From contig NZ_JODM01000008.1 of assembly GCF_000717995.1 (NCBI RefSeq), forward strand, positions 62,001 through 126,000: DNA of 64,000 nucleotides, in the 5' to 3' direction. Of this stretch, positions 52,740 through 60,512 are shown one piece after another. The notes beneath the pieces were generated by a model. It was not told the origin of the DNA, ran no database searches, and was given only the letters and a program-made list of their open reading frames with translations. Each line of letters opens with the position of its first letter. Within the stretch, counting starts at the first letter, position 1. The DNA comes from Streptomyces violaceorubidus. GTDB taxonomy: Bacteria; Actinomycetota; Actinomycetes; Streptomycetales; Streptomycetaceae. A program made the position numbers and the translations under genes.

Positions 52740-53545
52740 AGGTCGTACTGTTCTGCGGCGGTTACGGGATGCGGATGCGCGAGGGCGCCTTGGACGACGT
52801 GCCCAAGCCGATGGCGATGGTCGGTCCCCGGCCGCTGATCTGGCACGTGATGCGCTACTACGCGCACTTCGGGCACAGGGAGTTCATCCTGTGCCTGGGC
52901 TACGGCGCCCACCACATCAAGGACTTCTTCCTCAACTACGAGGAGACGACGTCCAACGACTTCGTGCTGCGGGGCGGGCGGACCGAGTTGCTGTCCGCCG
53001 ACATAGCCGACTGGACGATCACGTTCGCGCAGACCGGCATCGAGTCACCGATCGGGGAGCGTCTGCGCCGGGTGCGGCACCATCTGGACGGCGACGAGAT
53101 GTTCCTCGCCAACTACGCCGACGTGCTCACGGACGCACCCCTGCCGCAGATGATCGACTCCTTCGCGCGGCGGGACGCCGGGGCGTCGATGATGGTGGTG
53201 CCGCCGCAGTCCTCGTTCCACTGCGTGGACCTGGGCGAGGACGGTCTGGTGGGTGGCATCACCCCCGTGAGCGATCTGCCGCTGTGGGAGAACGGCGGCT
53301 ACTTCGTGCTCCGTCAGGAGGTCTTCGACCACATCCCGGAGAACGGGGACCTGGTGGCCGACGGATGCACCGAACTGGCCAAGCGCGGACGGCTGGTGGC
53401 GCACCAGCACCGCGGCTTCTGGAAGCCCACGGACACCGTGAAGGAGCGGGCCGCGCTCGATGCCGCCTACGCCCGGGGCGAGCGCCCGTGGGCCGTGTGG
53501 GAGCGGGACGGTGCCGGTGGGCCTGCCGGGGTGAGGACCGCGTGA
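52736..53545 (+). CDS. Glucose-1-phosphate cytidylyltransferase-like
   Basis: A 269-residue nucleotidyltransferase resembling RfbF, which makes CDP-glucose from CTP and glucose 1-phosphate. Features: N-terminal signature VVLFCGGYGMRMREG (the classical form is GGLGTRLxE, so GxGTR is altered to GYGMR), PKPMAMVGPRPLIWHVM, EFILCLGYGAHHIKDFFLNY, and the C-terminal GFWKPTDTVKERAALDAAY. The altered glycine loop hints at a distinct subgroup, and another nucleotide or sugar is possible. Overlaps: ATGA with the methyltransferase and GTGA with the PIG-L gene. Confidence 0.8.
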   Translation: MKVVLFCGGYGMRMREGALDDVPKPMAMVGPRPLIWHVMRYYAHFGHREFILCLGYGAHHIKDFFLNYEETTSNDFVLRGGRTELLSADIADWTITFAQTGIESPIGERLRRVRHHLDGDEMFLANYADVLTDAPLPQMIDSFARRDAGASMMVVPPQSSFHCVDLGEDGLVGGITPVSDLPLWENGGYFVLRQEVFDHIPENGDLVADGCTELAKRGRLVAHQHRGFWKPTDTVKERAALDAAYARGERPWAVWERDGAGGPAGVRTA

Positions 53546-54189
53546 TCCCGCTCAGTGCCGGTCGCCCGGACCGGATCGTGGCGGTGGGCGCGCACTGCGA
53601 CGACATCGCCATCGGCGCCGGCGGCACCCTGCTGACGCTGTGCCTGGCACGGCCGGGCGTCCGCGTCGACGCGCTGGTGCTCTCCGGCGGTGGCGGCGAA
53701 CGGGAGCGGGAGGAGCGGGCCGCGCTCGCCGCCTTCTGCCCGGAGGCGGACCTGCGGCTGACGGTGCTCAAGCTGCCGGACGGACGGATGCCGGCCCACT
53801 GGGAGGAGGCGAAGGCGGCGGTCGAGGAGCTGCGGGAGCGGACCGAACCGGACCTCGTCCTGTCCCCGCGCACCGACGACGCGCACCAGGACCACCGCGG
53901 CCTGGCGAAGCTGATGACCACCGCGTACCGCGACCACCTCGTGCTCCGTTACGAGATCGTCAAGTGGGACGGCGACCTCGGCCGCCCGGCGGCGTACCAG
54001 CCGCTGACGCCGGAGGTCGCCGAGGAGAAGGTGCGGCTGCTTCAGGAGCACTACCCCTCGCAGCGGCACCGGCCCTGGTACGACCGGGAGGCCTTCCTGG
54101 GCCTGGCCCGGATCCGCGGCATCGAATGCCACGCCCGCTACGCCGAGGCGTTCGACGTCGCCAAACTCACTCTCAACCTGGGGGGTTGA
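53542..54189 (+). CDS. PIG-L family deacetylase
   Basis: A 215-residue zinc-dependent deacetylase of the PIG-L/LmbE fold. These remove an acetyl group from N-acetylamino sugars or related compounds. The zinc motif reads GAHCDDIAIG, where the family norm is AHPDD, and the second metal segment is SPRTDDAHQDHRG. The His and Asp ligands are kept. A GTG start overlaps the cytidylyltransferase stop by 4 bases. In the cluster it may free an amine on the sugar being built. Its substrate is not known. Confidence 0.85.
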   Translation: MIPLSAGRPDRIVAVGAHCDDIAIGAGGTLLTLCLARPGVRVDALVLSGGGGEREREERAALAAFCPEADLRLTVLKLPDGRMPAHWEEAKAAVEELRERTEPDLVLSPRTDDAHQDHRGLAKLMTTAYRDHLVLRYEIVKWDGDLGRPAAYQPLTPEVAEEKVRLLQEHYPSQRHRPWYDREAFLGLARIRGIECHARYAEAFDVAKLTLNLGG

Positions 54190-54192
54190 ACC

Positions 54193-55218
54193 TTGCGCGT
54201 ACTGCTCACCGGACACCAGGGCTACCTGGGCACCGTGATGGCCCCGGTCCTCACGGCCGCCGGACACGAGGTCGTCGGGCTGGACGCCGGCCTGTTCGCC
54301 GACTGCGTCCTGGGACCGGCACCCGCCGATCCCCCGGGACTGCGGGTGGACCTGCGCGACCTGACCGCCGAGCACGTGGCCGGGGTGGACGCGGTGATCC
54401 ACCTGGCCGCGCTCTCCAACGACCCGCTGGGATCGCTGGCGCCGGAGCTGACCTACGACATCAACCACCACGCGTCGGTGCGGCTGGCCCGGCTCGCCCG
54501 CGACGCCGGGGTGCAGCGCTTCCTGTACGCCTCGACGTGCTCGGTCTACGGCGCCGCGGGCGGTGGCGACCTGGTGACCGAGGACGCCCCGCTGCGCCCG
54601 GTGACGCCGTACGCGGAGTCCAAGGTGCGGGTGGAGGACGATCTGCACGCGCTGTCCGACGGCGACTTCAGCCCGGTGTACATGCGCAACGCCACCGCCT
54701 TCGGCTACTCGCCCCGGCTGCGCGCGGACATCGTGCTGAACAACCTGGTGGGCCACGCCCTGCTGTCGGGCGAGGTGCTCGTGCTCTCCGACGGCACCCC
54801 GTGGCGCCCCCTGGTGCACGCCGCCGACATCGCCCGGGCCTTCGCCGCCGCGCTGGTCGCCCCGCGCGGGGCGGTGCACGACCGGGCGTTCAACATCGGC
54901 AGCGAGGTCAACAACGTCACGGTCGCCGAGATCGCCGAGGAGGTGGCCGCGGCGGTGTCCGGATCGAAGGTGGTGATCACCGGGGAGACGGGTGCCGATC
55001 CGCGCTCGTACCGGGTGGACTTCTCCCGGTTCCGGTCCGCGATCCCCGGCTTCGACTGCGAGTGGACGGTGCAGCAGGGCGCGCTCGAACTGGCCGACGC
55101 CTACCGCAAGCACGGGCTGACCCGGGAGGACTTCGAGCAGCGTTTCACCCGCCTCGCCGTGCTGCGCGCGGCCACCGCGGCCGGCGCCGTCGACGACACC
55201 CTGCGGTGGCGCCGATGA
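54193..55218 (+). CDS. NAD-dependent epimerase/dehydratase (extended SDR)
   Basis: A 341-residue extended SDR. NAD-binding motif TGHQGYLG (Gly7, Gly10, Gly13), HLAALSNDPL, then the catalytic set STCSVYG with the Y140-AES-K144 pair. It modifies the hexose part of a nucleotide sugar: a 4,6-dehydratase, epimerase or reductase activity is all that can be said. Given the neighbouring cytidylyltransferase and methyltransferase, a CDP-sugar is the likely substrate. TTG start at 54193, three bases after the preceding stop, with GGGGG upstream. Coupled by ATGA to the DUF4910 gene. Confidence 0.82.
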   Translation: MRVLLTGHQGYLGTVMAPVLTAAGHEVVGLDAGLFADCVLGPAPADPPGLRVDLRDLTAEHVAGVDAVIHLAALSNDPLGSLAPELTYDINHHASVRLARLARDAGVQRFLYASTCSVYGAAGGGDLVTEDAPLRPVTPYAESKVRVEDDLHALSDGDFSPVYMRNATAFGYSPRLRADIVLNNLVGHALLSGEVLVLSDGTPWRPLVHAADIARAFAAALVAPRGAVHDRAFNIGSEVNNVTVAEIAEEVAAAVSGSKVVITGETGADPRSYRVDFSRFRSAIPGFDCEWTVQQGALELADAYRKHGLTREDFEQRFTRLAVLRAATAAGAVDDTLRWRR

Positions 55219-56489
55219 CCGAGCCCGGGGAGGAGATGTACGCCCTGGTGGAGCGGATGTACCCGCTGTGCCGGAGCATCACGGGCGACGGTGTGCGCGC
55301 GACCCTGCGGATCGTCGACGAGTACATCCCTCTGGACGTGCACGAGGTACCGACCGGGACGCAGGTGCTCGACTGGACGGTGCCCAAGGAGTGGAACATC
55401 CGGGACGCGTACGTCGCCGACGCCGCCGGCCGCCGGGTCGTCGACTTCGCCGCGTCGAGCCTCCACGTGCTCGGCTACAGCGTGCCGGTGTCGGCGACCA
55501 TGCCCCTGGCCGAGCTGCGCCCGCACCTGCACACCCTGCCGGAGCAGCCGTCCTGGGTGCCGTACCGCACGAGTTACTACCGGCCGGAGTGGGGTTTCTG
55601 TCTGGCCCAGGAGACGCTAGACGCGCTGCCGGAGGGCGACTACGAGGTCCGCATCGACTCCACGTTGGCGGACGGCCACCTCACCTACGCCGAGCACGTG
55701 GTGCCCGGGCAGGTGTCCGACGAGGTGATCGTCTCCTGCCACACCTGCCACCCGTCGCTGGCCAACGACAATCTGGCCGGTATCGCGGTGGCGACGTTCC
55801 TGGCCCGGGAGCTGGCGGAGCGCAACCCGTACTACACCTACCGGTTCGTCTTCGCGCCCGGCACCATCGGGGCGATCACCTGGCTGGCCCGCAACCGGGA
55901 GCGGGTCGAGCGGGTCAGGCACGGCCTGGTGCTGGCCTGCGCGGGCGACCCGGGGCAGCTGACGTACAAGCAAAGCAGGCGCGGCGACGCGGAGATCGAC
56001 CGGGTGCTGCGGCACGTGCTCACCGCGTCCGAACGCCCGCACCGCGTCACCCCCTTCACGCCCTACGGATACGACGAGCGGCAGTACTGCTCGCCCGGGT
56101 TCGACCTCCCGGTGGGCTCGCTCACCCGGACCCCGTACGCGGGCTACCCCGAGTACCACACGTCGGCGGACAACCTGGACTTCGTCTCCCCGGCGGCGAT
56201 GGCGGACACCCTCGCCGTCTGCCGCGAGGCGTTCGCCGTCCTCGACCGCAACCGGCGCTACGTCAACCTCAGTCCCTACGGGGAGCCGCAGTTGGGTCGG
56301 CGCGGGCTGTACGACTCGCTGGGCGGACGCAGCGACGCCAAGCAGGCCCAGATGGCGATGCTCTGGGTGCTCAGCCTCTCCGACGGCGAGCACGGTCTGC
56401 TGGACGTGGCCGAGCGGTCGGGGCTGTCGTTCGACACCGTCGCCGCGGCGGCCGACGCCCTGCACGGCGCCGGACTGATCAAGGCATGA
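55215..56489 (+). CDS. DUF4910 (aminopeptidase-like) protein
   Basis: A 424-residue protein with the DUF2172/DUF4910 layout: an N-terminal YPLCRSITGDGVRATL segment, then an M28-peptidase-like fold carrying SCHTCHPSLANDNLAG, a metal-binding-like sequence, and YPEYHTSADNLDFV. A C-terminal winged-helix-like tail follows (MAMLWVLSLSDGEHGLLDVAERSGLSF). The metal-site His and Asp residues of the peptidase fold appear present. Members occur in sugar biosynthesis clusters, where hydrolysis of an amide bond on a sugar or transfer of an acyl group has been considered, without proof that I know of. Overlaps neighbours on both sides by ATGA, so it belongs to the sugar block. Confidence 0.8.
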   Translation: MTEPGEEMYALVERMYPLCRSITGDGVRATLRIVDEYIPLDVHEVPTGTQVLDWTVPKEWNIRDAYVADAAGRRVVDFAASSLHVLGYSVPVSATMPLAELRPHLHTLPEQPSWVPYRTSYYRPEWGFCLAQETLDALPEGDYEVRIDSTLADGHLTYAEHVVPGQVSDEVIVSCHTCHPSLANDNLAGIAVATFLARELAERNPYYTYRFVFAPGTIGAITWLARNRERVERVRHGLVLACAGDPGQLTYKQSRRGDAEIDRVLRHVLTASERPHRVTPFTPYGYDERQYCSPGFDLPVGSLTRTPYAGYPEYHTSADNLDFVSPAAMADTLAVCREAFAVLDRNRRYVNLSPYGEPQLGRRGLYDSLGGRSDAKQAQMAMLWVLSLSDGEHGLLDVAERSGLSFDTVAAAADALHGAGLIKA

Positions 56490-57784
56490 CGCCGATGACC
56501 GTCGAGGGGGAGAAGACGACGACACCGCCGGGGCCCGCCCGGCGGGGAGTCGTCGGCAGGCTGTCCTGGGGGCTGGCCGACCAGGCGGCCTCCAGCCTGT
56601 CCAACTTCGTGGTGGGCATCTACGTGGCCCGCTCGCTCGGGCTGACCGCGTTCGGGGTGTTCAGCCTCGCCTGGGTGACCTACGGCGTGGTCCTCAACGT
56701 CTCGCGCGGGCTGGCCACCGACCCTCTCGTGGTGCGCTTCAGCGCGGTGCCGGAGTCGTCCTGGCGCGGGGCGGTGGCCCGGGCGTCGGGTACCGCGCTC
56801 CTGGTCGGCACCGGGATCGGCACGGTGTCCGTGGCAGCCGGGATCGGCATCGGCGGCCAGGTGGGGGCCGCGTTCGCCGCGCTCGGCGTGGTACTGCCCG
56901 GGCTGCTGCTCCAGGACGCCTGGCGCTACTCGTTCTTCGCCGCCGGGGTCGGCCGCAAGGCGTTCGTCAACGACGTCGTGTGGGCCGTCGCGCTCGTGCC
57001 GGCCATGGTGGTGGCGGCCCGGGTGGGCACGGTGCCGGCCTTCCTGCTCGCCTGGGGCGCCTCCGCCGGGGTGGCCGCGGCGTACGGCTGGTTCCAGTCC
57101 GGGATCCGGCCCCGGCCGACCGGGGCCCGAAAGTGGCACCGCGACCACCGCGACCTCGGCTACCGCTACCTGGTCGAGAACGTCGGCGTCAGCGGCGCGA
57201 GCCAGATACGGGCCTACGGGCTCGGCGCGATCGTCGGCGTGGGTGCGGTGGGCGTGATCCGGGGGGCGGAGCTCCTGCTCGGCCCGTTCCTCGCCGTGCT
57301 GATGGGTCTGTCGCTGGTCACCGTGGCCGAGTCGGCGCGGGTGCTGCGGCAGGCCCCGGAGCGGCTCGGGAGGTTCTGCCTCCTGCTCGGCGCCGGGCAG
57401 AGTGCCGCCGCGCTGCTGTGGGGCGCGGCGCTGCTGCTGGTGCCGGACCGGCTCGGCGAGTTCGTGCTCGGCGACGTCTGGAGCGGCGCCTCGCATCTCA
57501 TCGTGCCGGTCACGCTCAGCGTCGCGGGCGCCGGGCTCGGCACCGGGGCGGCGGCCGGGCTGCGGGCGCTCGCCGCGGCCCGGCGCAGTCTGCGCTGTCA
57601 GTTGTTCGCCTCCGCCTGCTATGTCGCCGGCGGGCTCGGAGGCGCGGTCGCGGGCGGCACGGTCGGTTCGGCCTGGGGCGCCGCCGCGGCGTCCGTCTGC
57701 GGTTCGGCCGTGTGGTGGCTGCAGTTGCGGGCCGCCCTGCGCGAGCGCGACCACCCTTCCCTTCCCGAAGTGAGGACCACATGA
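56486..57784 (+). CDS. Wzx-type polysaccharide flippase
   Basis: A 432-residue integral membrane protein of the oligosaccharide flippase (MATE/MOP) superfamily with about twelve hydrophobic segments. The N-terminal RRGVVGRLSWGLADQAASSLSNF and FVVGIYVARSLGLTAFGVFS parts are typical. It would move the lipid-linked repeat unit across the membrane for the polymerase encoded at 49016. ATG 56486 overlaps the preceding stop (ATGA); ATG 56495 is possible. The 3' end overlaps the next gene by ATGA. Confidence 0.82.
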   Translation: MTPMTVEGEKTTTPPGPARRGVVGRLSWGLADQAASSLSNFVVGIYVARSLGLTAFGVFSLAWVTYGVVLNVSRGLATDPLVVRFSAVPESSWRGAVARASGTALLVGTGIGTVSVAAGIGIGGQVGAAFAALGVVLPGLLLQDAWRYSFFAAGVGRKAFVNDVVWAVALVPAMVVAARVGTVPAFLLAWGASAGVAAAYGWFQSGIRPRPTGARKWHRDHRDLGYRYLVENVGVSGASQIRAYGLGAIVGVGAVGVIRGAELLLGPFLAVLMGLSLVTVAESARVLRQAPERLGRFCLLLGAGQSAAALLWGAALLLVPDRLGEFVLGDVWSGASHLIVPVTLSVAGAGLGTGAAAGLRALAAARRSLRCQLFASACYVAGGLGGAVAGGTVGSAWGAAAASVCGSAVWWLQLRAALRERDHPSLPEVRTT

Positions 57785-58728
57785 CCCCCCACCCCCGGCT
57801 GAGCATCGGCCTTCCCGTCTACAACGGCGAGGAGTATCTGGCCGAGTCGCTGGACGCCCTCCTCGGGCAGACCTACGAGGACTTCGAACTGGTGATATCC
57901 GACAACGCGTCGAGGGACGGCACCGAGGACATCTGCCGCCGCTACGCCGCACGGGACTCCCGCGTCCGGTACATCCGGCTGCCCCGGAACATCGGCGCGG
58001 CCCCGAACCACAACCACGTGTTCACCCAGTGCCGCGGCGAGCTGTTCAAGTGGGCCTCGCACGACGACCTCTACGCCCGGGACCTGCTGCGCCGTTGCGT
58101 CGAGGCGCTGGACGAGCGGCCGGACGTGGTCCTCGCGCACAGCGGCCAGGCGGTCATCGACGGCGACGGCAAGGTGAAGGTCCCCTACGAGTACGCTCTC
58201 GCCACCGACTCCCCGCGCGCCCCGGAACGCTTCCGCAGCCTGCTGTTCGAGCCCGGGGGCGACGACTTCTACGGGGTGATGAGGGCCGATGTGCTGCGCC
58301 GGGTGAAGCCGCACGACAGCTACCACCACGCGGACCGCACCTTCGTCGCCGAGATCACCCTGCACGGCCCCTTCCACCAGGTGCCGGAGCTGCTGTACTT
58401 CCGCCGCGACCACCCCACCCGGGCCGAGCGGGCGAACCCCTCCAAGCGTGCCCGGTGCGTCAACCTGGACCCGCGTCGGGCGGGCCCGCTGCATCCGACG
58501 CCACGGTTGCTCGCCGAGTACGTCTGGGGCTTCGCCTCGGCGATCGCACGGGCGCCGCTGTCCTCGGCCGACCGGCGCGCGTGCCACCGCCATCTGGCCG
58601 CGTGGCTGACCAGCCGCGTCCGGCCGGGTGCCGGCGAGCGGGTCGAGGACCGCGCCCCCGTCGACCCGGATCTGCTCACCGTGTCCGTCGACGAGCTGGT
58701 GGCCGGTCGCGAGCGGGGGCAGGCATGA
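57781..58728 (+). CDS. Glycosyltransferase family 2
   Basis: A 315-residue GT-A glycosyltransferase. The nucleotide-sugar fold begins LSIGLPVYNGEEYLAESLDALLGQTYEDFELVISDNAS (split here as the LSI..LGQ and TYE..NAS parts), with the metal-binding ASHDDLY near residue 96 replacing a DxD. It adds a further sugar to the repeat unit. ATG 57781 overlaps the flippase stop and the gene ends in ATGA with the pyruvyl transferase gene. Confidence 0.87.
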   Translation: MTPHPRLSIGLPVYNGEEYLAESLDALLGQTYEDFELVISDNASRDGTEDICRRYAARDSRVRYIRLPRNIGAAPNHNHVFTQCRGELFKWASHDDLYARDLLRRCVEALDERPDVVLAHSGQAVIDGDGKVKVPYEYALATDSPRAPERFRSLLFEPGGDDFYGVMRADVLRRVKPHDSYHHADRTFVAEITLHGPFHQVPELLYFRRDHPTRAERANPSKRARCVNLDPRRAGPLHPTPRLLAEYVWGFASAIARAPLSSADRRACHRHLAAWLTSRVRPGAGERVEDRAPVDPDLLTVSVDELVAGRERGQA

Positions 58729-59957
58729 ACCCCATGGACGAAAAGCCTTTGCACGTCGGCGTGTTCGGTCTGTTCGGCACCGGCAACAGCGGCAACGACG
58801 GGTCGCTGGAGGCCGTGCTCGACCACCTCAGGGCCGCTCGTCCCGACGCGGTCCTGGACGCGATGTGCGGCGGGCCCGAGGTCGTCGCGACCCGGTACGG
58901 GGTCCCCGCGACGCGGCTGAACTGGTACCGCGGGGAGTACCGGACCGCTTCCCGCGTGGGCGCGATCGCGGGCAAGGCCCTGGGCAAACTCGTCGACGTC
59001 TTCCGGACCGCCGCCTGGGTGCGCCGGCACGACGCGGTGATCGTGCCGGGCACGGGCGTGCTGGAGACCACGCTGCCGCTCAGGCCCTGGGGCTTTCCGT
59101 ACTCGCTGTTCCTGCTCTGCCTGACGGGCCGGCTGCTCGGCACCCGGGTCGCGCTGGTCAGCGTCGGCGCGGGTGCGATCGGCAACCGGCCGACCCGGGT
59201 CCTGACGCGCTGGTCGACGCGGCTGGCCGCGTACCGGTCCTACCGGGATTCCCAGTCGCGCGACGCGATGCGGGCGATGGGGGTGGACACGGCGCGGGAC
59301 GAGGTCTACGCGGACCTCGTGTTCGCCCTGCCCGCGCCGTCGGCGGCCGAGCCCGCGGGCAACCGGGGGCCGGTCTGCGTCGGCGTCATGGACTTCCACG
59401 GGAGCAACGACGAGCGGGAGCTGGCCGAGGAGATCCACCGGCGCTACCTCGACGGAACGACGCGTTTCGTCCGCACGCTGGCCGAGGAGGGCAGGCCGGT
59501 CCGGCTGCTCACCGGCGACGAGCTCGACCGGCCGGTGGCCGACGCGATCGTCGACGCGGTGGGCTCGCCGCTGGTCACCGTCGCCGAGGCGGCCTCGCTG
59601 GCCGACCTGATGAAGGAGACGGCGTGCGCCGACAGCGTGGTGGCGACCCGCTACCACAATCTGGTCTGCGCCCTGAAGGTGGGCACGCCGACCCTCGCGC
59701 TCGGCTATTCGGCGAAGAGCGACGCGCTCATGGCCGAGATGGGGATGGGCGCGTACTGCCACCCGGCCCGCGAGGCCGAAGCCGACCGGTTGCTGGAGCA
59801 GTTCCGCGAGCTGGAGCGGCGGTCGGCCGAGGTGCGGCGGGTCCTCATCGAGCGGAACTTGGTCGTCGCCCGGCGCGTCGAGCAGCAGTTCGCCGCCCTG
59901 GCCGCGGCCCTGTTCCCGCCGGCCGACCACACCCACGCCCAGCGGGAGACACCATGA
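58725..59957 (+). CDS. Polysaccharide pyruvyl transferase family protein
   Basis: A 410-residue protein of the CsaB/WcaK family, which adds pyruvate ketals from phosphoenolpyruvate to sugar residues. Shown by GVFGLFGTGNSGNDGSLEAVL at the N-terminus, VIVPGTGVLETTLPLR, and the C-terminal VVATRYHNLVCALKVGTPTLALGYSAKSDALM, the most conserved motif. Pyruvylation would give the polymer an acidic group. ATG 58725 is chosen for the ATGA overlap; ATG 58734 is an alternative. Coupled to the RmlC-like gene by ATGA. Confidence 0.87.
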   Translation: MNPMDEKPLHVGVFGLFGTGNSGNDGSLEAVLDHLRAARPDAVLDAMCGGPEVVATRYGVPATRLNWYRGEYRTASRVGAIAGKALGKLVDVFRTAAWVRRHDAVIVPGTGVLETTLPLRPWGFPYSLFLLCLTGRLLGTRVALVSVGAGAIGNRPTRVLTRWSTRLAAYRSYRDSQSRDAMRAMGVDTARDEVYADLVFALPAPSAAEPAGNRGPVCVGVMDFHGSNDERELAEEIHRRYLDGTTRFVRTLAEEGRPVRLLTGDELDRPVADAIVDAVGSPLVTVAEAASLADLMKETACADSVVATRYHNLVCALKVGTPTLALGYSAKSDALMAEMGMGAYCHPAREAEADRLLEQFRELERRSAEVRRVLIERNLVVARRVEQQFAALAAALFPPADHTHAQRETP

Positions 59958-60505
59958 AGGCGACCGAAGTGCCGGAGATCGCCGGCGCGTACCTGTTCGA
60001 ACCGACGCCGCACGCCGACGAACGCGGCTTCTTCTGCCGCACCTTCGACGCCGACGTCATCCGCTCGGTCGGCCTCGACCCGGCCGCCTTCGTCCAGGAC
60101 AGCGTGTCCCGCTCGGTCCGGGGCGTGCTGCGCGGCCTGCACCTGCGCTCCGGCGCGGGCGAGGCGAAGCTGGTGCGGTGCTCGTACGGGAGGATCTTCG
60201 ACGTCGTCGTGGATCTGAGGGCGGACTCGCCGACCTACCTGGGCCGGGCCTTCTTCGAGCTGTCCGGCGAGACGCAGGCGACCGTGTACGTCCCGGCGGG
60301 GTGTGCGCACGGCTTCCAGTCGCTGACGGAGACCTCCGACGTGTCGTACCGGATCGACCGCCCGCACGATCCGGCCGAGGACGTGACGATCGCCTTCGAC
60401 GACCCGGAGCTGGCCCTCCCCTGGCCGCTGCCGGTCACCTCGACGTCCGCACGGGACCGAAAGGCGCCGAGCCTCGCCGAGGTCCTCGAGCGCCGGGAAG
60501 GGTGA
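59954..60505 (+). CDS. RmlC-like sugar-nucleotide 3,5-epimerase
   Basis: A 183-residue cupin of the dTDP-4-dehydrorhamnose 3,5-epimerase family. Recognisable parts are ERGFFCRTFDADVI, QDSVSRSVRGVLRGLHLRSG with the catalytic His of RGLH, KLVRCSYGRIFDVVVDLRADSPTY, and VYVPAGCAHGFQSL. Epimerises C3 and/or C5 of a 4-keto sugar nucleotide. No RmlA, RmlB or RmlD genes are in the cluster, so it more likely works on the CDP-linked sugar of the adjacent block than on rhamnose. ATG overlap with the pyruvyl transferase gene. Confidence 0.88.
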   Translation: MKATEVPEIAGAYLFEPTPHADERGFFCRTFDADVIRSVGLDPAAFVQDSVSRSVRGVLRGLHLRSGAGEAKLVRCSYGRIFDVVVDLRADSPTYLGRAFFELSGETQATVYVPAGCAHGFQSLTETSDVSYRIDRPHDPAEDVTIAFDDPELALPWPLPVTSTSARDRKAPSLAEVLERREG

Positions 60506-60512
60506 GGCCGCG

